A stretch of 64,000 nucleotides of DNA from Bog-1340 sp964513515 (GTDB lineage: Bacteria > Patescibacteriota > Minisyncoccia > Phycocordibacterales > GWA1-40-21). Below are positions 25,444 to 33,641 of this stretch, piece by piece; positions within the stretch are counted from its first letter, which is position 1, and every line of letters begins with the position of its first letter. The stretch covers positions 1 through 64,000 of the forward strand of contig CAZEMP010000002.1 of assembly GCA_964513515.1 (NCBI GenBank), given 5' to 3'. The notes beneath the pieces are model-generated. The model searched no databases and was not told where the DNA came from. It was given only the letters and a program-made list of their open reading frames with translations. The translations under genes and the position numbers were made by a program.

Positions 25444-26298
25444 TTATAGCACAATCTTATTTTGTCTTTTGTATGCAATCAAAAGGTTATCAAAAAGTGA
25501 GATTACTGTCATTGGGCCTATGCCTCCAGGTACTGGTGTGATCGCATAAACAACCTTTGATACAGATTTCAAATCGACATCGCCGTACAGACTATCACCG
25601 AATTTTGTTATACCGACATCTATTATTATTTGACCTTTTTTAACAAAACTATTCTTAATAAAATTACGTTTACCAATTGCCACAACAACTATGTCGGCAT
25701 TCTTTGTTTCTATATTTAATTTTTTCGTTTTACTATTACATACAGTAACTGTGGCATCTCTATTTAAAAAAGCGATAGCTGTTGGTCTGCCAACAAGAAG
25801 TGACATACCCACTACCACAACCTTTTTGCCTTTTATTGAAATTTTATAATAATCTAATAATGAAAGTATCCCCTTTGTAGTTGCAGGAATAAATCCACTA
25901 TCACTAGTAGGTAAATTGGCAAGTAGAAATTTTAAATTTTTTGAATTTAATCCATCAACATCTTTTTCCGGATTAATTGTCTCAATTACGCTTATAGGAT
26001 TAATGTTTTTTGGTATAGGCAACTGAACTATAATTCCGTTAACATTATTGTCCGAATTTAGATCTTTAATCATTTCTATAAGATCTTTTTCGGATGTTTT
26101 ATCTTCAAGTTGAATATGATCAACTAAAAATCCTAGCTTCTCACCAAAAATCTTTTTTTGTTTTACGTATACAGAAGATCTCGGATCATCACCAACCTGA
26201 ATAATAGAAAGTTTTGGCTTTGTATCTAAGTTTTTTAATTCAGATCTTATTTTTTCTGAGATAAAATCTCGCACTTTTTTTCCGTCTAAAATTTTCAT
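25444..26298 (-). CDS. folD: Bifunctional methylene-THF dehydrogenase/cyclohydrolase
   Basis: 284 residues with all FolD landmarks: SSVYVKQKKIFGEKLGF with the catalytic Lys, GIIVQLPIPKNIN, NPEKDVDGLN, GKKVVVVGMSLLVGRPTAIA and the C-terminal PVPGGIGPMTVISLFDNLL. It interconverts methylene-, methenyl- and formyl-tetrahydrofolate, linking the SHMT product to formyl-THF. Six bases separate it from the upstream methyltransferase gene, so they are probably one transcript. Confidence 0.97.
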   Translation of the reverse strand: MKILDGKKVRDFISEKIRSELKNLDTKPKLSIIQVGDDPRSSVYVKQKKIFGEKLGFLVDHIQLEDKTSEKDLIEMIKDLNSDNNVNGIIVQLPIPKNINPISVIETINPEKDVDGLNSKNLKFLLANLPTSDSGFIPATTKGILSLLDYYKISIKGKKVVVVGMSLLVGRPTAIAFLNRDATVTVCNSKTKKLNIETKNADIVVVAIGKRNFIKNSFVKKGQIIIDVGITKFGDSLYGDVDLKSVSKVVYAITPVPGGIGPMTVISLFDNLLIAYKRQNKIVL

Positions 26299-26304
26299 AG
26301 ATTT

Positions 26305-27174
26305 TTATTTGGACCAGCGAACAAATATACCGCACGGTAAAAGTCTTTTACCCTTCGATTCTTCTATTGTAAGCTCTCCCATTTCAATTTCACCACCATA
26401 CTTCTCCACCATAGGTTTAAGTGCATTATAATATGCAGTGGAAGAATATCCTGCGGCATAACCATTTATTAAAAAGAAAAGAGGTTGATCAGAAAGGATC
26501 TTTGAGCATTCATCTAAAAGTCTGATAAAATCGGTTTCGATTTTCCATATTTCGCCCTTACCCCCACGACCAAAAGATGGCGGATCCATTATTATGCCAT
26601 CGTATTTTACTCCGCGTTTTATTTCTCTCATTACAAATTTTCTTGCATCATCTATAATCCATCTAACGGGCATTTTAGCTAAACCTGAAAGTTCGGCATT
26701 TTCTTTTGCCCAAGTAATAGAGGTCTTTGAACCATCAACATGGGTTACTTCTGCACCAGCAAAAAGCGCAGCAAGTGTTGCTCCTCCTGTATATCCAAAT
26801 AAATTAAGAATTTTTAATGGCCTTTTACTTTCCTTTATTTTTTCTATTATCCAACTCCAATTAGAAGATTGCTCCGGAAAAACTCCAGTGTGTTTAAAGG
26901 CCGTTGGTTTAATATTAAATTTTAAATTATCAAAAGTAATTTGCCACTCATTTTGAATTTCCTTGTTTTTCTTCCAACCAACTCTGTCATTATTGCGTAC
27001 AAAAATAGCATCTGCATCTTTCCATACATTTTCAGGTAAGTTTTTTTTCCACAGAGCTTGTGGATCTGGTCTCCTTAGAACATATTTACCGTAACGCTCT
27101 AACTTCTCTTCGTTTCCACTATCAATCAACTCATAGTCAGAACTTGGTTTTGTTATTAAAATCTTAGGTTCCAT
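26305..27174 (-). CDS. Class I SAM-dependent methyltransferase (RlmI/RlmK-like)
   Basis: 289 residues. SAM-binding motif I is LKILNLFGYTGGATLAALFA, followed by VTHVDGSKTSITWAKENAEL (acidic residue for the ribose) and motif IV YDGIIMDPPSFGRGGKGE. The DPPSF signature and the C-terminal EESKGKRLLPCGIFVRWSK fit the RlmI/RlmL-K type of rRNA cytosine/guanine methyltransferases. The N-terminal PUA domain of RlmI is absent, so the target base cannot be assigned. First gene of a pair with folD. Confidence 0.85.
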   Translation of the reverse strand: MEPKILITKPSSDYELIDSGNEEKLERYGKYVLRRPDPQALWKKNLPENVWKDADAIFVRNNDRVGWKKNKEIQNEWQITFDNLKFNIKPTAFKHTGVFPEQSSNWSWIIEKIKESKRPLKILNLFGYTGGATLAALFAGAEVTHVDGSKTSITWAKENAELSGLAKMPVRWIIDDARKFVMREIKRGVKYDGIIMDPPSFGRGGKGEIWKIETDFIRLLDECSKILSDQPLFFLINGYAAGYSSTAYYNALKPMVEKYGGEIEMGELTIEESKGKRLLPCGIFVRWSK

Positions 27175-27243
27175 TGCAAAAAACTATAGCAGAAAATGGG
27201 GGAAAATGAAATCATGGGAAATTACTTATTTTATAAAAAAGTT

Positions 27244-27275
27244 TAGCCCCACTCCGGTTTCCCGGAGTGGGGCTA
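27244..27275 (-). terminator. Terminator of the riboswitch-controlled cassette
   Basis: 14-bp perfect arms TAGCCCCACTCCGG / CCGGAGTGGGGCTA with loop TTTC; on the minus strand AAAC then T6 follows. Confidence 0.9.
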
Positions 27276-27279
27276 AGTT

Positions 27280-27313
27280 CTAGGTTTCAAAGAGCAAGCT
27301 CCAAGAAACCTAG
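27280..27313. other. Nested hairpin downstream of the cassette gene
   Basis: CTAGGTTTC / GAAACCTAG (9 bp) encloses GAGC-AA-GCTC. A third weaker hairpin lies at 27339-27360 over the stop codon. Together they form a structured 3' untranslated region ahead of the main terminator. Confidence 0.55.
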
Positions 27314-27356
27314 TGCTGAGTACTAACTTGCCTGCCTCGTAGTGAGCTTTGCTCTA

Positions 27357-27878
27357 CTACTGGGCGAGTACGGCAGACGGGCAGTTGGCACCCAAGTTAT
27401 GGGAGAGAAACTTGAAGCCCAAGAACCACCAGCCATCGTGCCAGCCGTAGCTCCGGCTCCAACTTCTACCACTCCAATACAGACACAGGATGCCGCGGCG
27501 GTCGATCGGGTCCCGAAAAACCGTGCCGTCGAAGTAGATGTAGCGGATGTCACCGTTCACCTTCTTCTTCCACGATTCAGGGATGAGATGCTTATTCTCG
27601 ATGAGTGTCTGGACGATCCTGGCATCGAGGCGGGTGTGTCCCCTCTTCTTCAGGCGTTTCAGCCTCTCCTCACCCGTCACGAACGTCTCACCTTCCTTGA
27701 GCATCGTCTCGAAGCGGATCTTCGTCAGATCCACCTTAGTCAGTGTCATTGAGCGAGTATCAGTTTCGTCCTTCACGATCGTTAAGCCATCGTTGACAGA
27801 CTTCGGGTCGGAGGACTTCGTGCGGTCGATCTTGATCGTCTTCGGCTTGCCAATGATGACCTTGGTGATTTTCCCCAT
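27357..27878 (-). CDS. GC-rich orphan protein behind a SAM-I riboswitch
   Basis: 173 residues from the ATG at 27878, chosen because AAGGAG stands 8 bases upstream; a Met 7 codons earlier would sit before that site. I do not recognise a named family. The N-terminal half is lysine/threonine/aspartate-rich and charged (KITKVIIGKPKTIKIDRTKS). The middle has ETMLKEGETFVTGEERLKRL and DARIVQTLIENKHLIPESWK, and the C-terminal part is aromatic and glycine-rich (RYIYFDGTVFRDPIDRRGIL; WSRSYGWHDGWWFLGFKF). No signal peptide, membrane helix or catalytic motif is seen. Codon use is far more GC-rich than the neighbours. It is a monocistron with promoter, riboswitch and terminator of its own. Confidence 0.75.
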   Translation of the reverse strand: MGKITKVIIGKPKTIKIDRTKSSDPKSVNDGLTIVKDETDTRSMTLTKVDLTKIRFETMLKEGETFVTGEERLKRLKKRGHTRLDARIVQTLIENKHLIPESWKKKVNGDIRYIYFDGTVFRDPIDRRGILCLYWSGRSWSRSYGWHDGWWFLGFKFLSHNLGANCPSAVLAQ

Positions 27879-27923
27879 ATTAGTTTCTCCTTCCATCAAT
27901 TTACTTGACTACCGCCTATATTT

Positions 27924-27976
27924 AGTAGTCATAGCCAGAAGATCTCATTTTATAAGAGCTTTTGGCTATGACTACT
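27924..27976. other. Long hairpin in the leader of the 27357 gene
   Basis: 13-bp perfect arms AGTAGTCATAGCC / GGCTATGACTACT, extended inward with mismatches, lie 46 bases before the start codon and 3' of the riboswitch terminator. No T-run follows on the minus strand, so it is not a plain terminator. The role is unknown. Confidence 0.6.
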
Positions 27977-28058
27977 CATGAATATGTCAAAGAACACTAT
28001 TCACACATCAATGAGTAGTTATTTTTTAATTATTTTTACCAATAATATCTGGCTTAAA

Positions 28059-28084
28059 TTAAAAAATTCCTCGTTAGAGGAAAG
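28059..28084 (-). terminator. Riboswitch expression-platform terminator
   Basis: On the minus strand TTCCTC-TAAC-GAGGAA followed by T6. Its 5' arm overlaps the 9-base segment (28079-28087) that can instead pair with 28103-28111 at the 3' side of the aptamer, a classical terminator/antiterminator choice. Confidence 0.85.
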
Positions 28085-28097
28085 ATATAGATTGATT

Positions 28098-28218
28098 AGT
28101 CTTATCTTTCCATAATAATGCCTTTTGCATTATTTGGCTGGATTTAGCACCTACTTATTTCTAAGGGTTGCTGATGGGTCGTGGAGCCAGTTGCTCTCGC
28201 CATACTCTTGATACAACT
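28098..28218 (-). promoter_or_regulatory. SAM-I (S-box) riboswitch aptamer
   Basis: Read on the minus strand, the sequence matches the S-box consensus in order: ATCAAGAG after the P1 5' strand; P2 with a k-turn (GGCGAGAGCAACTGGCTC then CACGACC); the invariant ATCAGCAACC; a P3 stem CCCTTA-GAAA-TAAG; the invariant GGTGCTAAATCCAGC; a P4 stem AATAATGC / GCATTATT; and GGAAAGATAAGA closing P1. P1 pairs AGTTGTATC with GATAAGACT with one internal G-A mismatch. SAM-I riboswitches bind S-adenosylmethionine and normally switch methionine/SAM genes off through a terminator. Here the downstream gene (27357-27878) is unrecognised, and metG lies upstream, outside its control. Confidence 0.93.
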
Positions 28219-28234
28219 ATTAAGTTGTATGATC

Positions 28235-28262
28235 ACGATATCATACCCAATAAATATGTCAA
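28235..28262 (-). promoter_or_regulatory. Promoter of the SAM riboswitch transcript
   Basis: On the minus strand TTGACA (28257-28262), 16 bases, TATCGT (28235-28240). The predicted start near 28228 falls just before the P1 strand. A 20-base palindrome at 28211-28230 (ATACAAC / GTTGTAT) could compete with P1. Confidence 0.6.
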
Positions 28263-28270
28263 GTAGTTAA

Positions 28271-28328
28271 ATGCCCTTATTTTAAGGCATACAATAGCGA
28301 ATTGACGGCTTTGTGGAGCAAAACCGTC
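28271..28328 (-). terminator. Hairpins downstream of tatD
   Basis: GACGG(C)TTT / AAA(A)CCGTC (28304-28328) and an imperfect ATGCC/GGCAT hairpin (28271-28290) lie between the tatD stop and the riboswitch promoter. They probably end the metG-tatD transcript. Confidence 0.55.
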
Positions 28329-28345
28329 TGCTATGTTTAATTTTG

Positions 28346-28375
28346 ATACTTATACTAATACCTTATACTTATACT
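28346..28375 (-). repeat. Dispersed ACTTATACT-type repeat after tatD
   Basis: ATACTTATACTAATACCTTA-type run between the tatD stop and its hairpins; same family as at 13291, 38221 and 63258. Confidence 0.6.
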
Positions 28376-28377
28376 CT

Positions 28378-29151
28378 TTATTGTATACCAAACACCCTTT
28401 TTGCATTATCTAAAAGCTGTATCCTTACACTTTCAAAATCTTCACCGCGTATTTCTGCAATCCTTTTTATCGTTTCAACAACATAAGCTGGCTCATTCCT
28501 CTTTCCTCTATAGGGAATAGGTGCAACATATGGTGCATCTGTCTCTGCATGTAGCATATTTAAAGGAATATTTTTTACAACTTCGTCATATTGGTCCGCA
28601 AAAGTTATAACTCCTGTAAAAGAGACGGTAAAGCCTAGGTTATTAAATTTTCTTGCCCAATCAAGACTTCCGGCAAAAAAATGTATATTCCCTCTTACCT
28701 TACCTTCATATTTTTTTAATATATTATATGCATCATCGTAAGCATCTCTAATGTGGAGCATTAATGCTTTGTTATATTTTATAGCAAATTCAATTTGTTT
28801 TATAAACTCATTTTTCTGCCTGGCCTTTTCGACATCTATATCCCCAATCATTTTAAAATAATCGAGTCCACACTCACCTATTGCTACAACTTTTGGATTT
28901 TGTACCAAACCCTTAAAATCTTCCTCTCTAAAAACAAAATCTAATACATCGTGGGGATGTGCCCCGATACAAGCAAAAACATTTTCATTTTCACTGGCAA
29001 TTTTTACTGCTTCGATTGAGCTTACGAGATCTGTGCCTACTGTTATAGTGGCCATTTCAAGATCATTCATCCTTTTTAAAACATCTTTTTGATCTTTACC
29101 GTAATCAGCAAAGCTTATATGTGAATGTATGTCTATGTATTTAAATTTCAT
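28378..29151 (-). CDS. tatD: TatD family metal-dependent deoxyribonuclease/hydrolase
   Basis: 257 residues. The TIM-barrel metal ligands are visible in order: YIDIHSHISFAD, GAHPHDVLDF, AIGECGLDYFK, KALMLHIRDAYDD, GNIHFFAGSL and HAETDAPYVAPIPYRGKRNEP. TatD enzymes act as 3'-5' exonucleases or D-aminoacyl-tRNA deacylase-like hydrolases. The gene follows metG by a single base, a frequent bacterial pairing, so both are one transcript. Confidence 0.95.
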   Translation of the reverse strand: MKFKYIDIHSHISFADYGKDQKDVLKRMNDLEMATITVGTDLVSSIEAVKIASENENVFACIGAHPHDVLDFVFREEDFKGLVQNPKVVAIGECGLDYFKMIGDIDVEKARQKNEFIKQIEFAIKYNKALMLHIRDAYDDAYNILKKYEGKVRGNIHFFAGSLDWARKFNNLGFTVSFTGVITFADQYDEVVKNIPLNMLHAETDAPYVAPIPYRGKRNEPAYVVETIKRIAEIRGEDFESVRIQLLDNAKRVFGIQ

Positions 29152-29152
29152 A

Positions 29153-30607
29153 CTAATCTTTTCTTACAAACAATGGGGTTTCTGGTTTTTTATTTTCTTT
29201 AACTAATTTTTTAATCTTCTCTGAAGTCTCCGGTAATATTGGAGAAAGATAAAATGCAATTTCATATACACCCACAACTAATTCTTTTATTATTTCTTTA
29301 GCTTTTTCACTATCTGTCTTTATTAATTTAAATGGTTGTGTTGTTTGAATCTTCAAATCAAGTTCACTGATTTTTTTCCAAATAATATTTGTAGCCTCTT
29401 GTATATTGTATTTTTCTATAGCATTTTTAAATTCTAAAGATAAAGAGACCTCCCCGGTTTTTACAGCTTCTTTAATATTATTTTCAGACATAGTCATCAC
29501 TCTACTTACAAGATTCCCGAGTCCGTTAGCAAGATTTGCGTTATAAACATCCTTAAACATCTCTTTTGTAAAAGGAGAATCTTCAAAAGATGAGACTTCT
29601 CTTGCAAGATAGTATCTGACCGCATCTTTTCCATATTCTTCTATAAGCTCTATAGGGTCAACAACATTACCTAAACTTTTACTCATTTTTATTCCTCCAA
29701 GACCGGTTATAAAACCATTTATAATTATATTTTTTGAATTTGGTAAATTTGCAGCCATAAGCATTGCTTGCCACATAGCAGATTGTTGACGAAGATTGTC
29801 TTTTCCACAATACTGAACCACCCCTCCTGTCTCCACCTGCCAAGTATTAAATTTTTCTAAATCGTCTGGCCAACCAATGGCTGAAATATAATTCACCAAA
29901 GCATCAAACCAAACATACATTACCTGTGCATTATCTCCAGGTACCTCTATACCCCAAGGCATTTTAGATTTTAAACGTGAAATACTGAAATCCACTAATC
30001 CTCTCTTAACAAAAGCTTTTATCTCATTAAATCTAAAATCTGGAATTACAAAATCTGGATTATTTTCATAAAATTTCAATAAGTTGTCACTAAAAGCTGA
30101 AAATTTAAAAAAATAATTTTCTTCATCTATTAATTCTATTGCTAAATTTGGATGATCTGGACATTTACCGTCGACAAGCTCAGAATCTGACTTTTCAAGC
30201 TCACATCCAACACAATATTTTATTTTGTAGTTTTTCTTATAGATGAAACCGTTTTTATCACAGACTTTCCAAAACTCCTGTGCAGATTTTATATGGTGTG
30301 TATCTGTAGTTCTAATAAAGTTCACATCGTCAGATATACCCAACATCTTTAGAACATCCTTAAGTTTTTGGGCATATTCATCTACGTAGGATTTTGGGTC
30401 TCTACCTTCTTCTTGCGCCTTTTTATAAATTTTTACCCCATGTTCATCTGAACCTGTATTAAAAAATACATCAAAACCTTCCAGTTTCTTGTATCTGGCA
30501 ATAATATCAGCACGTGTAAATTCAAGAGCGTGGCCTATGTGAGCTTTTGTATTCACATATGGCAATGTGGTCGTGATATAAAATTTTTTTGATGATGAAC
30601 CAAGCAT
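29153..30607 (-). CDS. metG: Methionyl-tRNA synthetase (short form)
   Basis: 484 residues. HIGH motif in TLPYVNTKAHIGHALEFTRA near residues 14-33, KMSKS in GGIKMSKSLGNVVDP near 311, and the class I stem-contact domain after it. The zinc knuckle has one CxxC (YCVGCELE) and a C-x-D-H variant (GKCPDHPN) near residue 140. The C-terminal dimerisation/tRNA-binding EMAP domain of E. coli MetRS is absent, giving a compact enzyme ending KKPETPLFVRKD. It charges tRNA-Met. It is upstream of tatD; the SAM riboswitch lies further downstream and does not control it. Confidence 0.97.
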   Translation of the reverse strand: MLGSSSKKFYITTTLPYVNTKAHIGHALEFTRADIIARYKKLEGFDVFFNTGSDEHGVKIYKKAQEEGRDPKSYVDEYAQKLKDVLKMLGISDDVNFIRTTDTHHIKSAQEFWKVCDKNGFIYKKNYKIKYCVGCELEKSDSELVDGKCPDHPNLAIELIDEENYFFKFSAFSDNLLKFYENNPDFVIPDFRFNEIKAFVKRGLVDFSISRLKSKMPWGIEVPGDNAQVMYVWFDALVNYISAIGWPDDLEKFNTWQVETGGVVQYCGKDNLRQQSAMWQAMLMAANLPNSKNIIINGFITGLGGIKMSKSLGNVVDPIELIEEYGKDAVRYYLAREVSSFEDSPFTKEMFKDVYNANLANGLGNLVSRVMTMSENNIKEAVKTGEVSLSLEFKNAIEKYNIQEATNIIWKKISELDLKIQTTQPFKLIKTDSEKAKEIIKELVVGVYEIAFYLSPILPETSEKIKKLVKENKKPETPLFVRKD

Positions 30608-30639
30608 TCTAATATAGAATCTAAATTATGTTTTACAAA

Positions 30640-31791
30640 CTATTCTGATTTTTTAAGATGATGACTTTTTTTCTTTTCTATATCATCAACAAATTCCATA
30701 ACGGCAGATATCATAGGAACTGAAAGTACAATTCCCAAAAATCCTGCAAGGTCGTACCCGATAATAAGGGCAAGTATAACGACAACTGGAGAAACCCCAA
30801 CAACTTTTTTTACAACAAGTGGATATATAAGATGATTCTCAAATTGTTGTACGATAGTGTAAAGACCCAAAACAAGAACCGCTGAAGTAAAACCTCCTCC
30901 CACAAAAGCCATAAGTATTGCTGGTATAGAAGACAAAATTGGACCAAAAATAGGAATAATCTCCATAATACCACCAAGAACCGCCAAAAGTAGAGCGTTT
31001 TTTATACCAAGTATCATAAGACCTAGATACAAAAGCACAGCAACAATAACTCCCAATAATATTTGCCCTTGCATCCACTGACCAATCTTTATTTGAGATC
31101 TCTTCCATAAACCTATTACGTAATTTTCATGCTTTACGGGTGTAATCAATCGAAGAAAATTGGCAACTCCATCTTCCTGAACAAGAAAATAAAAAGATAA
31201 AACAATTATCAAAGCAAATGATAATAATCCTCCGAAAATAACACTTATCATTTCCACAAAACCACCAGAAACGTTTGAGGAAATCTGCTGAATACTTCTT
31301 ACTAAATCTCCCAATCCAAAATTCGTGCCGGAGACACTTGTTCTTATTTGATTTTGAGCAGTAGAAACCAATTCATTTGGATTATTTACTCCCTCTGATA
31401 AAGTCCTGACTAATTTTTGAGAAGTTGAAAGATCTTGGCTATTTATATTTAGAGGATTCCAAAGTGGTGTGGTTTCCAAATATTTTGGTAATTCTGTAAG
31501 AAAAGATGCTGCTTCATCCAAAACTGCCGGAACGAAGAAAAACATAAGTCCTGTAAAAATACCGATTATTACGATATAAGAAACGATTGAGGCAAAAAGT
31601 CGGTTTATTTTATACCTCGCAAACCACATTATTAGCGGTTCCATTCCAGAGGCTATTACTACGGCCACGAGAACTACTAAAGCTACATCTTTTATAAGAT
31701 ACAAAAACCAAATAAGCAAAATAACACCAATTGCCTTAAAAATTGATCCAGCTGTAATGCTTATATTTATTGTTTTGTCTTCATTTTCCAT
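30640..31791 (-). CDS. AI-2E family transporter / PerM-like permease
   Basis: 383 residues from the ATG at 31791. The longer frame beginning at 31878 would overlap the upstream gene and adds an unlikely N-terminus. The pattern is that of the AI-2E/PerM family: an N-terminal helix pair (IGVILLIWFLYLIKDVALVV), a loop with amphipathic helices, then the conserved core (VLLYLGLMILGIKNALLLAV; IIPIFGPILSSIPAILMAF; TIVQQFENHLIYPLVVKKVV) with about seven or eight membrane segments. Substrates differ between members (autoinducer-2, peptides, ions), so transport function is left open. It is at the 3' end of the pilin operon. Confidence 0.88.
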   Translation of the reverse strand: MENEDKTINISITAGSIFKAIGVILLIWFLYLIKDVALVVLVAVVIASGMEPLIMWFARYKINRLFASIVSYIVIIGIFTGLMFFFVPAVLDEAASFLTELPKYLETTPLWNPLNINSQDLSTSQKLVRTLSEGVNNPNELVSTAQNQIRTSVSGTNFGLGDLVRSIQQISSNVSGGFVEMISVIFGGLLSFALIIVLSFYFLVQEDGVANFLRLITPVKHENYVIGLWKRSQIKIGQWMQGQILLGVIVAVLLYLGLMILGIKNALLLAVLGGIMEIIPIFGPILSSIPAILMAFVGGGFTSAVLVLGLYTIVQQFENHLIYPLVVKKVVGVSPVVVILALIIGYDLAGFLGIVLSVPMISAVMEFVDDIEKKKSHHLKKSE

Positions 31792-31843
31792 AAAATAAAT
31801 ATTAGCACTTAATACCTGAATCCACAAACTCTGCTCAAACGAT

Positions 31844-33640
31844 CTAATTTTCAAGTTCTCTCCAACCAAAAATATCAAAACTGCCAGATGGACCGGAAGA
31901 AAAATTAGTATTAGCTATTCCACTTTCATATCTCAAAACAGTGCTTCCGGACATTGTTATTTTGTTTGCTGTAGCTTCATTTGCCTCTGCGTTTCCAGAA
32001 AAATTAATGGTACCTTTTTGTGCATTTAATATTACTGCCCCACCTGATCCAGCCATACTTATTGCAGGATTATCATCACAATCACCAACAGGACATGTAC
32101 TATTGCTAATAATCATAATGTAGCTACCATTTTGACCAGATCCTGTTACCTCTGTACTGCCTCCAATAAATACTGTTCCATCAACAATAATTATTCCACT
32201 ATTTGTTCCATATGATGACGCTAACTTTAATATGCCTGAGCCGCCAATTTCTAAATCACCCGTAATATAAATAGTTCCATTAACAGTAAGAACAGCGCTT
32301 CCGCTAATTTCTAAATCTCCTACAATCTTTTTTGGCCCAATTGATGCGTTTGATGATCCTCCTAATTGATATCCGCCATTAATAGTGCCGCCTGCAATTG
32401 CCTCGTCTTTCCATTCAACAATATTTGCATCTGAAATGGGATATGTTGAAGGTGTTGGGTCAGAAAATGAACTGTCGCAAGATTTATTATTGGAAATTTC
32501 ATTCTGACATCGGATAGAACCCGCTGTTTCAACATACGATACATCGTGAGCCCAGATTATATCCTCAGTAGAACTTCCTATGTTTATCCTATTAGTTTCA
32601 TCTTCACCACTTATTTTTGAAAAAAAACCTCCTAAATAAACCTTAAAATATGTGTCATATCCCGTACTTGTCCAAGCACCATTCCAAACACCAATCTGAG
32701 AAGTTCCAGGTGTATAATTTGTATCTAAATTTCCCCCTATAATATATTTATTGTTTACATTACCTGTTGATCCATCGAGGACAATCCAATATGTTGTGAC
32801 TGGATTGAGGCTAACATTAGGTGAAAGTGATACATCTATCCAACCATAATTTGGTGTAACTAAAGAAGAATTCAATATGCCAGTTGAGACTATATCTAAA
32901 GAATTAGAACTCGGTGCACCATTATTATCTCTTACTATTTTTATATTTATACTTGATGGGCTTCCAATCTTTTTTATATAAAGAGATATTTGTGTTAATG
33001 GTGAAGAAGATGAGACTTGGATACTTTGAGAAATATCCTGTGTAGAAGCGGTATCTCCAAAAGTTAGAGAATTTGATGGTGATGATGGTGTCTCATTTGA
33101 TTGGTTTTTAATAACAGAGCCATTTGAAGCAATTGCTGAACCAGTAATATAACAACTAGAACATCCTATAATATCTCCGTTAGAAAAAACATTTCCTATA
33201 ATTCCAGACGTCCCAGACATCGTAAATCCCCCATTACCAGCCTGTAAGCCATATATAAAAGATGCCCCACTACCCTTTTTAATTCTTGTTTCAATTTTTT
33301 TATTATAACCATCTTGATTTGATAAGGCCGTTACTGTCAAACCGTCTATACTTGAAAGTGATCCAGAAAAAGTAGTGGTGGCGGTATATCCATTAACAGA
33401 TAAATATTCTGTCGGGCCAATATATTGATTATATACTGAATCTTTTAGTCTAAAAATAATATCCTCTATCGATGCTTCTGAAAGATAGTAACTTTGCTTG
33501 GCCCCCCATATGTCCCTTGATAAAAAAATCTGATTAACAATAGGTGTGGCTAGTCCAAAAATTATTACAACGGAAACCATCATAAAAATGACGGTAGTTA
33601 AAAGCATTACATATCCTTTTTTGTAGTGTATTAGAATCAT
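31844..33640 (-). CDS. PilX-like large pseudopilin with beta-helix-type C-terminus
   Basis: 598 residues. The N-terminus KKGYVMLLTTVIFMMVSVVI is a prepilin-like segment; the usual E5 is replaced, as in PilX/GspK-type minor pilins. The N-terminal helix continues to about residue 60. The middle has a Choice-of-anchor-like beta domain (TFGDTASTQDISQSIQVSSS; YWIVLDGSTGNVNNKYIIGG), and the C-terminal third is a repetitive right-handed beta-structure (VGDLEISGSAVLTVNGTIYI; TGDLEIGGSGILKLASSYG) like bactofilin/DUF7305 regions. It probably sits at the pilus tip. One base separates it from the preceding pilin gene, so translation is likely coupled. Confidence 0.78.
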   Translation of the reverse strand: MILIHYKKGYVMLLTTVIFMMVSVVIIFGLATPIVNQIFLSRDIWGAKQSYYLSEASIEDIIFRLKDSVYNQYIGPTEYLSVNGYTATTTFSGSLSSIDGLTVTALSNQDGYNKKIETRIKKGSGASFIYGLQAGNGGFTMSGTSGIIGNVFSNGDIIGCSSCYITGSAIASNGSVIKNQSNETPSSPSNSLTFGDTASTQDISQSIQVSSSSPLTQISLYIKKIGSPSSINIKIVRDNNGAPSSNSLDIVSTGILNSSLVTPNYGWIDVSLSPNVSLNPVTTYWIVLDGSTGNVNNKYIIGGNLDTNYTPGTSQIGVWNGAWTSTGYDTYFKVYLGGFFSKISGEDETNRINIGSSTEDIIWAHDVSYVETAGSIRCQNEISNNKSCDSSFSDPTPSTYPISDANIVEWKDEAIAGGTINGGYQLGGSSNASIGPKKIVGDLEISGSAVLTVNGTIYITGDLEIGGSGILKLASSYGTNSGIIIVDGTVFIGGSTEVTGSGQNGSYIMIISNSTCPVGDCDDNPAISMAGSGGAVILNAQKGTINFSGNAEANEATANKITMSGSTVLRYESGIANTNFSSGPSGSFDIFGWRELEN

Positions 33641-33641
33641 T

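Noticed and set aside
27342..27981. Open frames on the plus strand across the GC-rich orphan gene
   Set aside because: They are antisense to a gene with promoter, riboswitch, Shine-Dalgarno and terminator on the minus strand; GC-rich sequence makes long chance frames.
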